NCBI GenBank assembly: GCA_949295325.1
Contig: CASFKG010000001.1
Location: 517,928-581,927 of the forward strand
Direction of reading: 5' to 3'
Source of the DNA: an uncultured bacterium
GTDB taxonomy: Bacteria; Bacillota_I; Bacilli_A; RFN20; CAG-826
Length of the DNA: 64,000 nt
The notes beneath the pieces were generated by a model. The model was given only the letters and a program-made list of their open reading frames with translations. It made no database searches and was not told the origin of the DNA. The position numbers and the translations under genes are program-made. Shown here piece by piece: positions 55,544-63,037 of the stretch; within the stretch, counting starts at the first letter, position 1; each line of letters opens with the position of its first letter.

Positions 55544-57712
55544 ATGCAGAAAGCAAAATGGCCTTTGCTAATAGCACTGGCTGCGCTAGGCTTGGCTGCC
55601 TGCGCCGGAAACTCGACTAGCAGTTCCAGCACAGAAGAGCCAGAGCCCGACACATCATCCACGCCCGACACGGAGCCCGAACCGACTCCGGCTTGGACCG
55701 ACGAACAGCTCGAGGTAATCCGGTCGGTTGTCGGTACCGGACACGAAATACCATTTTTCGATTTCGGAACGAAGGAAGTTACCTTCGATGTTGGACAAGA
55801 TACTTCCGGCGGCAACGTATTGCTCATGTCGGTCGAAGGCGCCAGCGTCGCCGAATTGAGCGGCTATATCGCTGCCCACGTCGAAGACGGCTATGTTGAC
55901 AATACCGACCTTTATTCAGGCGTCGCACCGGGCCAAAACATACTTGACAAGACTTTCGGCGATCTTTCGCAAATCCAAGCCCAGTTGGGCTTCGTGGATG
56001 CCGAAGGGAATTTCGTTGAGGTTACCGAAGGCACCGGCACGTTGGTTGGCTACTGGTTCCCCAGTCTTTCGACCAACGTTTGGCCGGGTGACGACTTGGC
56101 CGCGGCAATCGAAGAAGTACTATCGCTTACGGACATTACCCTTCCTGTCCCCAGCGATGGTGCCGATCATTATTACCTCATCTACACGGCGTACGACAGT
56201 TATTACAACGAGTACCCGATGCTCGAAGTTTCCGGAAATTTCACCTCTTATGTAGATGATCTTCTCGCAGCCGATTGGGATGAAATTGAAGGTGTCTATA
56301 GCGGCTCGACGTACGTCGTTTCGCCGACTCACGAACTTGGTGCGATCGTTAACGACTACGACTTCGTCTCGGGAACGACGACCATCCAGTTCACTGCCAA
56401 TTCACTGCTCATTGATTGGCCCGCCGAAGACATAGCGGAAGGGATTGCTAGCCTCTACGGGGAAGGTGGATCGACCCTGCCGGCTTTGGAAGGCGCCGAC
56501 TACTACGGGCTTTATGTCGACGAGTGGTACTATACAATAGAGGTCTATTGCTATGGCCTTAATGCCGTAGACGAATACATCGCCGCCCTCGTCGAAGCGG
56601 AATTCGTCCGCAAAGCCTTCATCGATGGCGAGTTCTACTACGAAGATCCTTCCTCTACCTACCTCGTGAACGTCAGCTATGATGCAGAATACGGCACGAC
56701 CGATCTCTATATTATGCAATCGGACGGCAACTACATTACCGAATGGGATGCCGCCACCATCAACGGATACGTGGCAGCCGCCGGCGAAGACGGCGTGACC
56801 GCCACCCTGCCCGTTCCTTCATTCGAGTGGGAATTCGGCATCCTCTACAACATGCTCGATACAGGGGAGTTCATCATCGTTCTCCAGGACCTCGACGATA
56901 ACAACGAACTCGTCGACCACGTAGCCGATTACAAAGCCCAGCTAGCGGCTTCCGCCGATTGGACCTACCTTGCCGACCTAGACATCTACGTCGATGCCGC
57001 CACCAGATCGGTGCAGGTTGAAGTCGTCGAGGACACCGACGACACCGACGGCACCAACATCGTCGTCACGCCCTTTGCCTTGGTCCAAAACTGGAGCGAC
57101 CTTGGTGTCGAGGAAGCCCTTGCCGGCCTGTCGATCGAAGGAACCCTGCCGGAACTCGATGCCACTTGGCTCGGTCTCGAAAGCGATGCAAACTCCGTCA
57201 CCGTAACCGCCTATTGCGTCGACGAAACCGATTTCGACGACTATCTTGCCGTTCTCGACGCCGCCGGATGGGGACACGGCTACCATGAAGGATTCGGTTA
57301 CCTATACTGGGATGCCGCTAAGACCATGACCCTGCAGGTTGTTTACGATAGCGTCAACGGCATCATCTACCTTTTCGCCCAGCCTTATAGCCTCTGGGTC
57401 TACGATTCCGAGACCTTCGCCAATTCCTACATGCTTGCCAACTTGTTCTACGGCGTGACCCTGCCGGACATCGTCTGCCCGGCCGACACCCCCGCCTATT
57501 TCACGATGGGGTCTATCGAATTCCTCATCGGCTACGTCTTTGCCACCGGACTCGACTACGGATCGGCCCTCGTCGCCGACGGCTGGACCCTGTCTGCCGA
57601 ACCCGATGATGGCTTCGACGAGACCTATCAAAAGGATTTCAACGGTCTTACCTTCTACGTCAATATCGACGAGGACGTCGCAAACAACGTCACCTACATA
57701 ACCCTTCTCTAA
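55544..57712 (+). CDS. Large acidic lipoprotein with tandem ~110-residue repeats
   Basis: 722 residues. Lipoprotein signal peptide with lipobox LAAC (Cys20), a Ser/Thr/Glu/Pro linker to ~50, then repeats. A TLP motif recurs near residues 200, 312, 422, 535 and 640, i.e. every 105-113 residues, each followed by a Tyr/Val-rich strand pattern and an L..A.W/F helix end. A divergent first unit precedes them. Very acidic and rich in Tyr, Asp and Ala, with few Lys. Family not recognised; probably an extracellular binding or structural protein. AAAGGAG upstream, terminator downstream. Confidence 0.78.
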   Translation: MQKAKWPLLIALAALGLAACAGNSTSSSSTEEPEPDTSSTPDTEPEPTPAWTDEQLEVIRSVVGTGHEIPFFDFGTKEVTFDVGQDTSGGNVLLMSVEGASVAELSGYIAAHVEDGYVDNTDLYSGVAPGQNILDKTFGDLSQIQAQLGFVDAEGNFVEVTEGTGTLVGYWFPSLSTNVWPGDDLAAAIEEVLSLTDITLPVPSDGADHYYLIYTAYDSYYNEYPMLEVSGNFTSYVDDLLAADWDEIEGVYSGSTYVVSPTHELGAIVNDYDFVSGTTTIQFTANSLLIDWPAEDIAEGIASLYGEGGSTLPALEGADYYGLYVDEWYYTIEVYCYGLNAVDEYIAALVEAEFVRKAFIDGEFYYEDPSSTYLVNVSYDAEYGTTDLYIMQSDGNYITEWDAATINGYVAAAGEDGVTATLPVPSFEWEFGILYNMLDTGEFIIVLQDLDDNNELVDHVADYKAQLAASADWTYLADLDIYVDAATRSVQVEVVEDTDDTDGTNIVVTPFALVQNWSDLGVEEALAGLSIEGTLPELDATWLGLESDANSVTVTAYCVDETDFDDYLAVLDAAGWGHGYHEGFGYLYWDAAKTMTLQVVYDSVNGIIYLFAQPYSLWVYDSETFANSYMLANLFYGVTLPDIVCPADTPAYFTMGSIEFLIGYVFATGLDYGSALVADGWTLSAEPDDGFDETYQKDFNGLTFYVNIDEDVANNVTYITLL

Positions 57713-57727
57713 TCGGATAGGTTAACG

Positions 57728-57752
57728 AAGGCGCCCAGAGGGCGCCTTTTTT
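57728..57752 (+). terminator. Terminator of repeat lipoprotein
   Basis: Stem GGCGCCC/GGGCGCC (57730-57736 with 57740-57746), 3-nt loop, T6. Confidence 0.92.
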
Positions 57753-57761
57753 AAGTAATCC

Positions 57762-57800
57762 TTAACCTAGTTGAAGGCCCGTATTAAAATCGGCACGATG
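57762..57800 (+). promoter_or_regulatory. Leaderless-type promoter of HAD phosphatase
   Basis: TTAACC (57762-57767), 17-nt spacer, TAAAAT (57785-57790), 7 nt, ATG at 57798. Almost the same layout as the nadE promoter. Confidence 0.6.
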
Positions 57801-58445
57801 AAAGCCTTCGTCTTCGATTTGGATGGGACCTTGCTAGATACCCTCCGCGACATAAGAAGGGCCCTCAACGCAGCCCTCTCGGCGTTGGGGTATCCATTTT
57901 CCTATAGCCTCAAGGAAACGAAGTCCTTTATCGGGCGGGGAACGGATGTCCTTTGCCATAAGGCCCTCGGGGAGATGGACGATTCCGATGCTTTCTCCAA
58001 ACTGAAGCAAACATACATGCCCCTATACGGGAAATACCAGTCGGCCCACAGCAAGCCTTATAACGGCATGCCGGAAACCCTGGCTTTCCTGCGTAACAGG
58101 GGCTACTCCCTCTACGTGCTTTCGAATAAACCAGACGAATTGGCCAAGGCCATCGTCGCCAATTTCTACCCGGGGATCTTCCGGGAAGTCGAAGGCGCAA
58201 GGGACGACATGCCGAAGAAGCCCGATCCGACGATGCTTCTCGACATGCTAAACAGGAACGGGCTGAAACCAGAAGACATTCTTTATGTCGGGGATTCCAA
58301 ACCGGATATAGAACTGGGGGAGAGTTCCGGTGCCAAAGTAGGGCTATGCACTTGGGGCTATGGCCAGTACAAACCAGAATTGCTTTCCAAAGCTTCCTAT
58401 GTATTCTCCCGTCCAAAGGACCTCCTTAAAGCCCTTTTCCAATAA
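57798..58445 (+). CDS. HAD-family phosphatase (phosphoglycolate phosphatase-like)
   Basis: 215 residues. HAD subfamily IA: motif I FDLDGTLLDT (nucleophile Asp), a helical cap, motif II LSNKPDE, Lys in KKPDPTMLL and motif III YVGDSKPDIELGESSGA. Such enzymes hydrolyse small phosphoesters; Gph or pyrophosphatase PpaX are the closest functional types, and substrate cannot be decided. A longer frame beginning 27 nt upstream includes the promoter and is rejected. cysS follows 18 nt downstream with its own -10 box. Confidence 0.88.
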   Translation: MKAFVFDLDGTLLDTLRDIRRALNAALSALGYPFSYSLKETKSFIGRGTDVLCHKALGEMDDSDAFSKLKQTYMPLYGKYQSAHSKPYNGMPETLAFLRNRGYSLYVLSNKPDELAKAIVANFYPGIFREVEGARDDMPKKPDPTMLLDMLNRNGLKPEDILYVGDSKPDIELGESSGAKVGLCTWGYGQYKPELLSKASYVFSRPKDLLKALFQ

Positions 58446-58451
58446 GCATGT

Positions 58452-58466
58452 TAGGATATTGCCGTG
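58452..58466 (+). promoter_or_regulatory. Leaderless-type -10 box of cysS
   Basis: TAGGAT (58452-58457), 6 nt, GTG at 58464. No ribosome binding site and no clear -35. No T-box leader is possible in the 18-nt gap. Confidence 0.45.
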
Positions 58467-59807
58467 AAACTTCGTTTGTTCAACTCCCTTGACTACAAGA
58501 CGGAAGAATTCGTGCCGCTAGAAGAAGGCAAGGTATCCATCTACGTCTGTGGACCGACCGTCTATGCCTCGCCCCACGTCGGCAATTTCCGTCCCCCGGT
58601 GGTTTTCGACACCCTGAGACGCCTCCTGATTGCCATGGGGTACGACGTTACCTACGTGAGCAATTACACGGACGTCGACGACAAGATAATAAACGAAGCC
58701 ATGAGGCTAGGGATTGCCGAAAGCGAATTGACCGCCAAGGTAATCGCGGAATACGGCGAAATATCCGAAAAGATGGGCATCATGGAGCCCGACCACACGC
58801 CGACCCCGACCCGCTACATGGGGAAAATAATTTCCTATATATCCGATTTGGTCGAAAAAGGCTTTGCCTACGAGGCCGGAGGCGACGTCTATTTCCGGGT
58901 CCGCATGGTCCCGGGTTACGGGAGACTATCCGGCAATTCCATTGAAAATCTGGAGCAGGGTGCCCGTATAGAAGTCAATTCCAACAAGGAAGATCCCTTG
59001 GATTTCGCCCTTTGGAAGAAGACGGAGACCGGTATCAAATGGGATTCCCCTTGGGGGAAAGGAAGACCTGGCTGGCATAGTGAGTGCTGCGTGATGATCG
59101 ATTCCATATTCCGTGATCAAAACGGTTATATCGACATACACGGAGGCGGTTTCGATCTCAAGTTCCCCCACCACGAAAACGAAATAGCCCAAAGCTATGC
59201 CCATAACGGCAACCTCTTGGCCCGTTACTTCGTCCATAACGGCTTCGTGAACATGGGGAAGGAGAAGATGAGCAAGAGCCTCGGGAACGTCATGGCCGCG
59301 AAGGACGTGGTCGCACGTTACGGAGGCGAGGCCTTCAGGCTCTCCCTTATTTCCACCCATTACCGGGCCCCGGTGGCCTTCGGGGAAGAAGCCCTCGGCG
59401 AGGCTCTCACCAAAGTCAATTCCCTTAACGCCACATATAGGCGCGCTTCCCTAAAACTTCAGTTGGGCGGAAGAGATCCATACAAACAGGTCAAAGATAC
59501 GGAATCGCCTTTCATAGCCGCGCTTTGCGACGATTTGAATACCCCCAATGCCCTGAGTGCCCTCTACGAGGAAGCCAAGCAAATCAACGTAATCCTGCGC
59601 TCTAGAGCATTTAACCTCGAAAAACTTGCACAAAACTTCGCTTGTTTTTCGCTCCACGCTTCGATACTCGGGCTTTGCCTGGATAAGCCGCTTCTTTGCG
59701 AAGAAGACAAGGCGCTGCTCGAAGAGTATAATTCTGCCAGAAGCGCCAAGGATTTCGAGAAAAGCGACGCCCTTCGGCCGAGGCTTCTAGAAAGGGGCCT
59801 GATATAG
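58464..59807 (+). CDS. cysS: Cysteinyl-tRNA synthetase
   Basis: 447 residues, slightly short for the family. Class I synthetase: VCGPTVYASPHVGNFRP (zinc Cys and HIGH-type motif), zinc ligands again in WHSECCVM and HHENEIAQS, and KMSKSLGN. C-terminal anticodon-binding helices are present but compact. GTG start, leaderless-type -10. It opens the block that in Bacillus reads cysS-mrnC-rlmB-yacP-sigH-rpmG-secE-nusG. Confidence 0.97.
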   Translation: MKLRLFNSLDYKTEEFVPLEEGKVSIYVCGPTVYASPHVGNFRPPVVFDTLRRLLIAMGYDVTYVSNYTDVDDKIINEAMRLGIAESELTAKVIAEYGEISEKMGIMEPDHTPTPTRYMGKIISYISDLVEKGFAYEAGGDVYFRVRMVPGYGRLSGNSIENLEQGARIEVNSNKEDPLDFALWKKTETGIKWDSPWGKGRPGWHSECCVMIDSIFRDQNGYIDIHGGGFDLKFPHHENEIAQSYAHNGNLLARYFVHNGFVNMGKEKMSKSLGNVMAAKDVVARYGGEAFRLSLISTHYRAPVAFGEEALGEALTKVNSLNATYRRASLKLQLGGRDPYKQVKDTESPFIAALCDDLNTPNALSALYEEAKQINVILRSRAFNLEKLAQNFACFSLHASILGLCLDKPLLCEEDKALLEEYNSARSAKDFEKSDALRPRLLERGLI

Positions 59808-59808
59808 A

Positions 59809-60555
59809 ATGACTGGCATCGACCGCATCATCATCGACTGGTTCAATTCGGGTTTCGGCACCGGAGCGGAGGAACTCTGCATAGTGGGCAACCTCCTTCT
59901 CGTCGTGGTATCCCTGCTTGTGGCGGCCGGGCTTACCTTCGTCATCGGATTCGAAAGGGAGTATCACGGCCACGCGGCGGGCTTGAGGACCCATCTTCTG
60001 GTCGGTATCGGCTCCGCGCTGATAATGGTCATTTCCGTCTATGGCTTTTCGACTCTCGATTTTCCCAATAGGGATCCGGCTCGGCTTGCTGCCCAGGTCA
60101 TATCCGGCATCGGCTTCCTCGGTGCTGGTACCATCGTGCAGACGGGCATAGACGTCAAAGGCCTGACTACCGCTTCGACCCTCTGGCTCGTGATGGCCAT
60201 CGGCCTAGCCGCCGGTTCCGGCAATTTCGTCATCGCCGTTTTGGCTACGCTCATTGCCTTCTTCATGCTCGTGGCGATGCGGAAGGTCGAGCGTTTCGCC
60301 TCTAGGAAAAACCCCGTCCTGATGGTGGTCGTGCCTTGCGACAAGCCCCTGCTTAAGGACGTCCTGCTCGTCGCATCCCGCTATTCGGTCACGATCCGCG
60401 ATACCCGTTCGGAAATCGTCCTCTACCAAGGGCAGCAGGCCCTGCGCATAACAATGCGCTGCTCGTTTGCCTCCCAGGCCTCGACGACCGCTTTCGTGGA
60501 CGAACTGAGGTTCACCCTTAGGCCCTTGGAGTTGAAACTTTCCGCCGATGCATAA
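59809..60555 (+). CDS. MgtC/SapB-family membrane protein
   Basis: 248 residues. Four or five helices in the first ~150 residues with the family signatures GFEREYHGHAAGLRTHLLVGIGSALIM, RLAAQVISGIGFLGAGTI and GLTTASTLWLVMAIGLAAGSG. A soluble ACT-like C-terminal domain follows (VVVPCDKPLLKDVLLVASRYSVTIRD). MgtC proteins influence Mg2+ homeostasis and F-ATPase. One base separates it from cysS, with no ribosome binding site. It occupies the position of the Mini-III RNase gene mrnC in Bacillus. Confidence 0.92.
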   Translation: MTGIDRIIIDWFNSGFGTGAEELCIVGNLLLVVVSLLVAAGLTFVIGFEREYHGHAAGLRTHLLVGIGSALIMVISVYGFSTLDFPNRDPARLAAQVISGIGFLGAGTIVQTGIDVKGLTTASTLWLVMAIGLAAGSGNFVIAVLATLIAFFMLVAMRKVERFASRKNPVLMVVVPCDKPLLKDVLLVASRYSVTIRDTRSEIVLYQGQQALRITMRCSFASQASTTAFVDELRFTLRPLELKLSADA

Positions 60556-61312
60556 GAAGAAAAAGCGGGAGCGCCCCTTTCCCGGAAACATAATCGTAAG
60601 CGGCCGCAATGCCGTGGCCGCTTCCATCGAGGCCGGCAGCGTCGAGCACCTCTTCGTGTCATACAAGCGCAAAGGAGACAGGCTGTTGGAACTGGCTGCC
60701 CTGAAAGGGGTGGAAGCCGGATATCTGGAAGAAGACAAGCTGGGGGATCTCTGCCATTCCTCCAACCATCAGGGTTTCGTCGCGGTTTGCCGCTATGTCG
60801 CCCCCCTTAGCCTCGAAGCCATACTTGGCCGCCTTAAGGGTAAGAAAGACCCGCTGCTCATCATCCTCGACGGGATTGAGGATCCGGTGAATTTGGGGAG
60901 TCTGCTGAGATCGGCGGACGCCCTGGGCGCCGATGCCCTCATTACAAAGGAAAGGGGGCAGGCCCCCTTGACCGAGGCGGCCGCCAAGGTTTCCACCGGC
61001 GCCTTCAACTACGTACCCATCGTGACGGTTCCGAACCTGACGGGCTGCATCCGCACCCTGAAGGAAAACGGCTACTGGATCGTGGCCACCGACGCAAAGG
61101 CGAAGACGGACTACGACGAGGTCGATTATTCGGGGAAGATGGCGATAGTCATTGGAAGCGAAGGATTCGGCATTTCGCGACTAGTGAAAGAAAACTCCGA
61201 TTTCATCGTGAAGATTCCCCTAGTAGGACACGTAAACTCACTGAACGCCGCGGTGGCCGGGGCCCTTTTCATGGCAGTTGCCACTTTGAAACGGAACGAA
61301 TCCAAGAGATAA
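60548..61312 (+). CDS. rlmB: TrmH/SpoU-type 23S rRNA methyltransferase (RlmB-like)
   Basis: 254 residues. SPOUT-fold 2'-O-methyltransferase. An N-terminal substrate-binding domain (IIVSGRNAVAASIEAGSVEHLFV) is followed by motif 1 ILDGIEDPVNLGSLLRSADALGAD, motif 2 AIVIGSEGFGISRLV and motif 3 IPLVGHVNSLNAAVAGAL, which form the SAM knot. RlmB methylates Gm2251 in E. coli; the Bacillus homologue sits in the same cluster position. Overlaps mgtC-like gene by 8 nt. Confidence 0.92.
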   Translation: MHKKKKRERPFPGNIIVSGRNAVAASIEAGSVEHLFVSYKRKGDRLLELAALKGVEAGYLEEDKLGDLCHSSNHQGFVAVCRYVAPLSLEAILGRLKGKKDPLLIILDGIEDPVNLGSLLRSADALGADALITKERGQAPLTEAAAKVSTGAFNYVPIVTVPNLTGCIRTLKENGYWIVATDAKAKTDYDEVDYSGKMAIVIGSEGFGISRLVKENSDFIVKIPLVGHVNSLNAAVAGALFMAVATLKRNESKR

Positions 61313-61315
61313 TAT
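61286..61315 (+). promoter_or_regulatory. Promoter of sigma-like gene
   Basis: TTGAAA (61286-61291), 18-nt spacer, TAATAT (61310-61315), inside the end of rlmB. GGAGGTGA follows before the ATG at 61337. Confidence 0.5.
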
Positions 61316-61336
61316 ATTTCACTATCGGAGGTGAAT

Positions 61337-61960
61337 ATGGATAGTGATGCTTTGAAAGACGAGGAGCTTTTGCTGCTCTCGCGTTTGGGCGTGGCCGGCG
61401 CCCTCGAAACTTTGACTTCCCGCTACTACGCCAAAAGGGAATACCACGCCAAGAGGGCGGCTCCCGCTTCCTACTTCTACCTAAACGCCTTCGATCTCGG
61501 TTCCGAGTTTTTCAATAGCTTCCTGCATGCCGTAAACTCGTTCAGATTCGGGAACTCGCGTTTCAGAAGGTACTTCGAATCGGCCCTGGGCCACGACATC
61601 GCCCGGAAGGTAGGGGAGGTGTTCGAGGAATCGAAGAACATCTATCTATCCGACTGTGCCCTCAAATCCGACGGGGAAGACACGAACGTTACCTTCTGCG
61701 ACGTCATTCCTTCAAGCGGCTATGACGACCCCCGGATCTTCCTGAACTACGCCGACGAGGCAATCGCCCTTGGGAAGGCTCCCAAGGAACTAAACCGAAG
61801 CGTCCTCTTGGTGGCTTCCCTTCGCCTGAAGGGTAAAAGCTACGCCGAGATAATGGAACTGACAGGCCTCAGCTACAAGGTCGTGAAGACGCGCTTCAAG
61901 GCATTCAGGGACTTCGTGACCGCTTCCGTGCTTAGCGGTGAGTATCCGGTTAAAGCCTGA
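61337..61960 (+). CDS. Divergent SigH-like sigma factor
   Basis: 207 residues, close to Bacillus SigH length. The N-terminal segment DEELLLLSRLGVAGALETLTSRYY follows region 1.2/2.1, FDLGSEFFNSFLHAVNSFRFGNSRFRRY resembles region 2, and the C-terminal KGKSYAEIMELTGLSYKVVKTRF is a clear sigma region 4 helix-turn-helix. The acidic/aromatic region 2.4 normally used for -10 recognition is poorly conserved. It lies exactly where sigH lies in Bacillus. A GTG 6 nt upstream is part of the GGAGGTGA ribosome binding site and is rejected. Could be a specialised sigma or a DNA-binding remnant. Confidence 0.7.
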   Translation: MDSDALKDEELLLLSRLGVAGALETLTSRYYAKREYHAKRAAPASYFYLNAFDLGSEFFNSFLHAVNSFRFGNSRFRRYFESALGHDIARKVGEVFEESKNIYLSDCALKSDGEDTNVTFCDVIPSSGYDDPRIFLNYADEAIALGKAPKELNRSVLLVASLRLKGKSYAEIMELTGLSYKVVKTRFKAFRDFVTASVLSGEYPVKA

Positions 61961-61961
61961 T

Positions 61962-62006
61962 TTGACATCAATCCCTTAAGGGATTATCATTTCCACGCTT
62001 TATTAT
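61962..62006 (+). promoter_or_regulatory. Promoter region of rpmG-secE-nusG with palindromic operator
   Basis: Perfect TTGACA (61962-61967), 17-nt spacer, TATCAT (61985-61990). The spacer holds the 14-nt perfect palindrome ATCCCTTAAGGGAT (61971-61984). A second box TATTAT (62001-62006) lies 5 nt before the ATG and has leaderless geometry. Confidence 0.6.
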
Positions 62007-62011
62007 CGTTT

Positions 62012-62161
62012 ATGGGAAGGGAAAAGGTTGTTTTGATTTGCTCGGAGTGCCTAAGTAGGAACTACCAGGTGACCAAGCGGAAGGACGATCCCCGCCGCAT
62101 CGAAATAAAGAAATACTGTCCCCACTGCAACCGCCATACGGTGCACAAGGAGAGCAGGTAA
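62012..62161 (+). CDS. rpmG: Ribosomal protein L33, zinc form
   Basis: 49 residues: MGREKVVLICSECLSRNY, then KKYCPHCNRHTVHKESR, with two CxxC pairs, the zinc-binding paralogue. No ribosome binding site precedes the ATG. Cells may start from TATTAT as a leaderless mRNA or from the upstream TTGACA/TATCAT promoter with a ~15-nt leader. Eight nucleotides separate it from secE. Confidence 0.95.
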   Translation: MGREKVVLICSECLSRNYQVTKRKDDPRRIEIKKYCPHCNRHTVHKESR

Positions 62162-62169
62162 GGAGAACT

Positions 62170-62364
62170 ATGACAAAACCAGCCAAGTACGTGCGGGAAG
62201 TGGCGCGCGAAGCCAAACGCATCAGGTGGCCGAAGGGAGACGTGCTCTTCCCTACCATCGCGGTCGTCATCTGCATCACCGTCTTCGCGGCCCTATTCAT
62301 CGTCCTTGAGGATCTGACCGCCAATGCCATCATAAATCTCCTCAAGCAAGCCTTCGGAGGTTAA
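62170..62364 (+). CDS. secE: Protein translocase subunit SecE
   Basis: 64 residues, the short single-helix Gram-positive form. KYVREVAREAKRIRWPKGD is the conserved amphipathic segment that clamps SecY, followed by one transmembrane helix (TIAVVICITVFAALFIVLEDL). AAGGAG precedes the ATG by 5 nt; nusG starts one base after its stop. Confidence 0.95.
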   Translation: MTKPAKYVREVAREAKRIRWPKGDVLFPTIAVVICITVFAALFIVLEDLTANAIINLLKQAFGG

Positions 62365-62365
62365 C

Positions 62366-62920
62366 ATGCCAGAAAACGTTGGAGAAAAACAGTGGTACAT
62401 AGTTACCACCTATTCGATGCACGAGGCCAAGACCAAGGCCAATCTCGAAAAGCGCATCAAGAGCATGAACATGGAAGGACAGATCTTCCGTGTCATCATC
62501 GCCGAACAGGAAGTACCCGTCCTCAAGGACGGCATCCCGACCGGGAAGACCAAGAAAATCAACCTCTACCCGGGCTATGTCTTCGTCGAGATGAAGATGA
62601 CCGACGAATCCTGGTACATCGTCCGTAATACCCCGGGCGTTACCGGCATCGCCGGAAGTTCCGGCGGCGGCCAGAAGCCGACCCCGGTCCCGATGGAGGA
62701 AATCGAACCGGTTCTCAAACGCATCGGCGAGATAAGCGAGGAAATGGCAAGCCGTTTCAAGGTCGGGGACAGAGTCAAGATCATCCGCGGCCCCTTGGCC
62801 GACACGGAAGGGGAGATCATTTCCATCGATCCGGAGACCCACGTCTACCGCGTCCAGACCGTCTTCTTCGGAAGGCCGACCAACATCGAGGCCACCTTGT
62901 CGGAAATCGACAAGATCTAG
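62366..62920 (+). CDS. nusG: Transcription elongation factor NusG
   Basis: 184 residues. NGN domain with WYIVTTYSMHEAKTKANLEKRI and LYPGYVFVEMKMTDESWYIVRNTPGVTGI; C-terminal KOW domain FKVGDRVKIIRGPLADTEGEI. Binds RNA polymerase to control pausing and couples to the ribosome or Rho. GGAGG lies 5 nt before the ATG. Unlike in Bacillus, rplK-rplA do not follow; a terminator does. Confidence 0.97.
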   Translation: MPENVGEKQWYIVTTYSMHEAKTKANLEKRIKSMNMEGQIFRVIIAEQEVPVLKDGIPTGKTKKINLYPGYVFVEMKMTDESWYIVRNTPGVTGIAGSSGGGQKPTPVPMEEIEPVLKRIGEISEEMASRFKVGDRVKIIRGPLADTEGEIISIDPETHVYRVQTVFFGRPTNIEATLSEIDKI

Positions 62921-62922
62921 GC

Positions 62923-62950
62923 AAAGGACCTTCGGGTCCTTTTCCTTTTT
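62923..62950 (+). terminator. Terminator of nusG operon
   Basis: Stem AAAGGACC/GGTCCTTT (62923-62930 with 62935-62942) capped by a TTCG tetraloop, T-rich tail. Confidence 0.94.
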
Positions 62951-62957
62951 GCAACAA

Positions 62958-62977
62958 ATATGAATCAATAATCATTT
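62958..62977 (+). promoter_or_regulatory. ArsR-type operator 1 (imperfect)
   Basis: ATATGAA (62958-62964), 6-nt spacer, ATCATTT (62971-62977). The right half matches TTCATAT at five of seven positions. Confidence 0.45.
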
Positions 62978-62981
62978 TATA

Positions 62982-63009
62982 TTGCAATATGAAAATCTGT
63001 TCATATAAT
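62982..63009 (+). promoter_or_regulatory. Promoter of arsR-like gene
   Basis: TTGCAA (62982-62987), 16-nt spacer, perfect TATAAT (63004-63009). Operator 2 fills the spacer and the -10 box. Confidence 0.8.
62987..63006 (+). promoter_or_regulatory. ArsR-type operator 2 (perfect)
   Basis: ATATGAA (62987-62993), 6-nt spacer, TTCATAT (63000-63006), the ATATGAA/TTCATAT-type dyad bound by SmtB/CzrA-family repressors. It covers the -10 box, so binding would block transcription. Confidence 0.75.
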
Positions 63010-63017
63010 TAGGCCGT

Positions 63018-63037
63018 AAATGAAAGGAGATTCATAT
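63018..63037 (+). promoter_or_regulatory. ArsR-type operator 3 over the ribosome binding site
   Basis: AAATGAA (63018-63024), 6-nt spacer AGGAGA (the ribosome binding site), TTCATAT (63031-63037). One mismatch from the perfect dyad at 62987-63006. Confidence 0.5.

Noticed and set aside
58446..58463. T-box leader for cysS
   Set aside because: Only 18 nt separate cysS from the upstream gene, and a -10 box occupies them.
61331..61336. GTG as start of the sigma-like gene
   Set aside because: This GTG is part of the GGAGGTGA ribosome binding site of the ATG at 61337.
63020..63037. Upstream ATG as start of the ArsR-type gene
   Set aside because: It precedes and includes the AGGAG site that serves the ATG at 63038, and no signal supports it.
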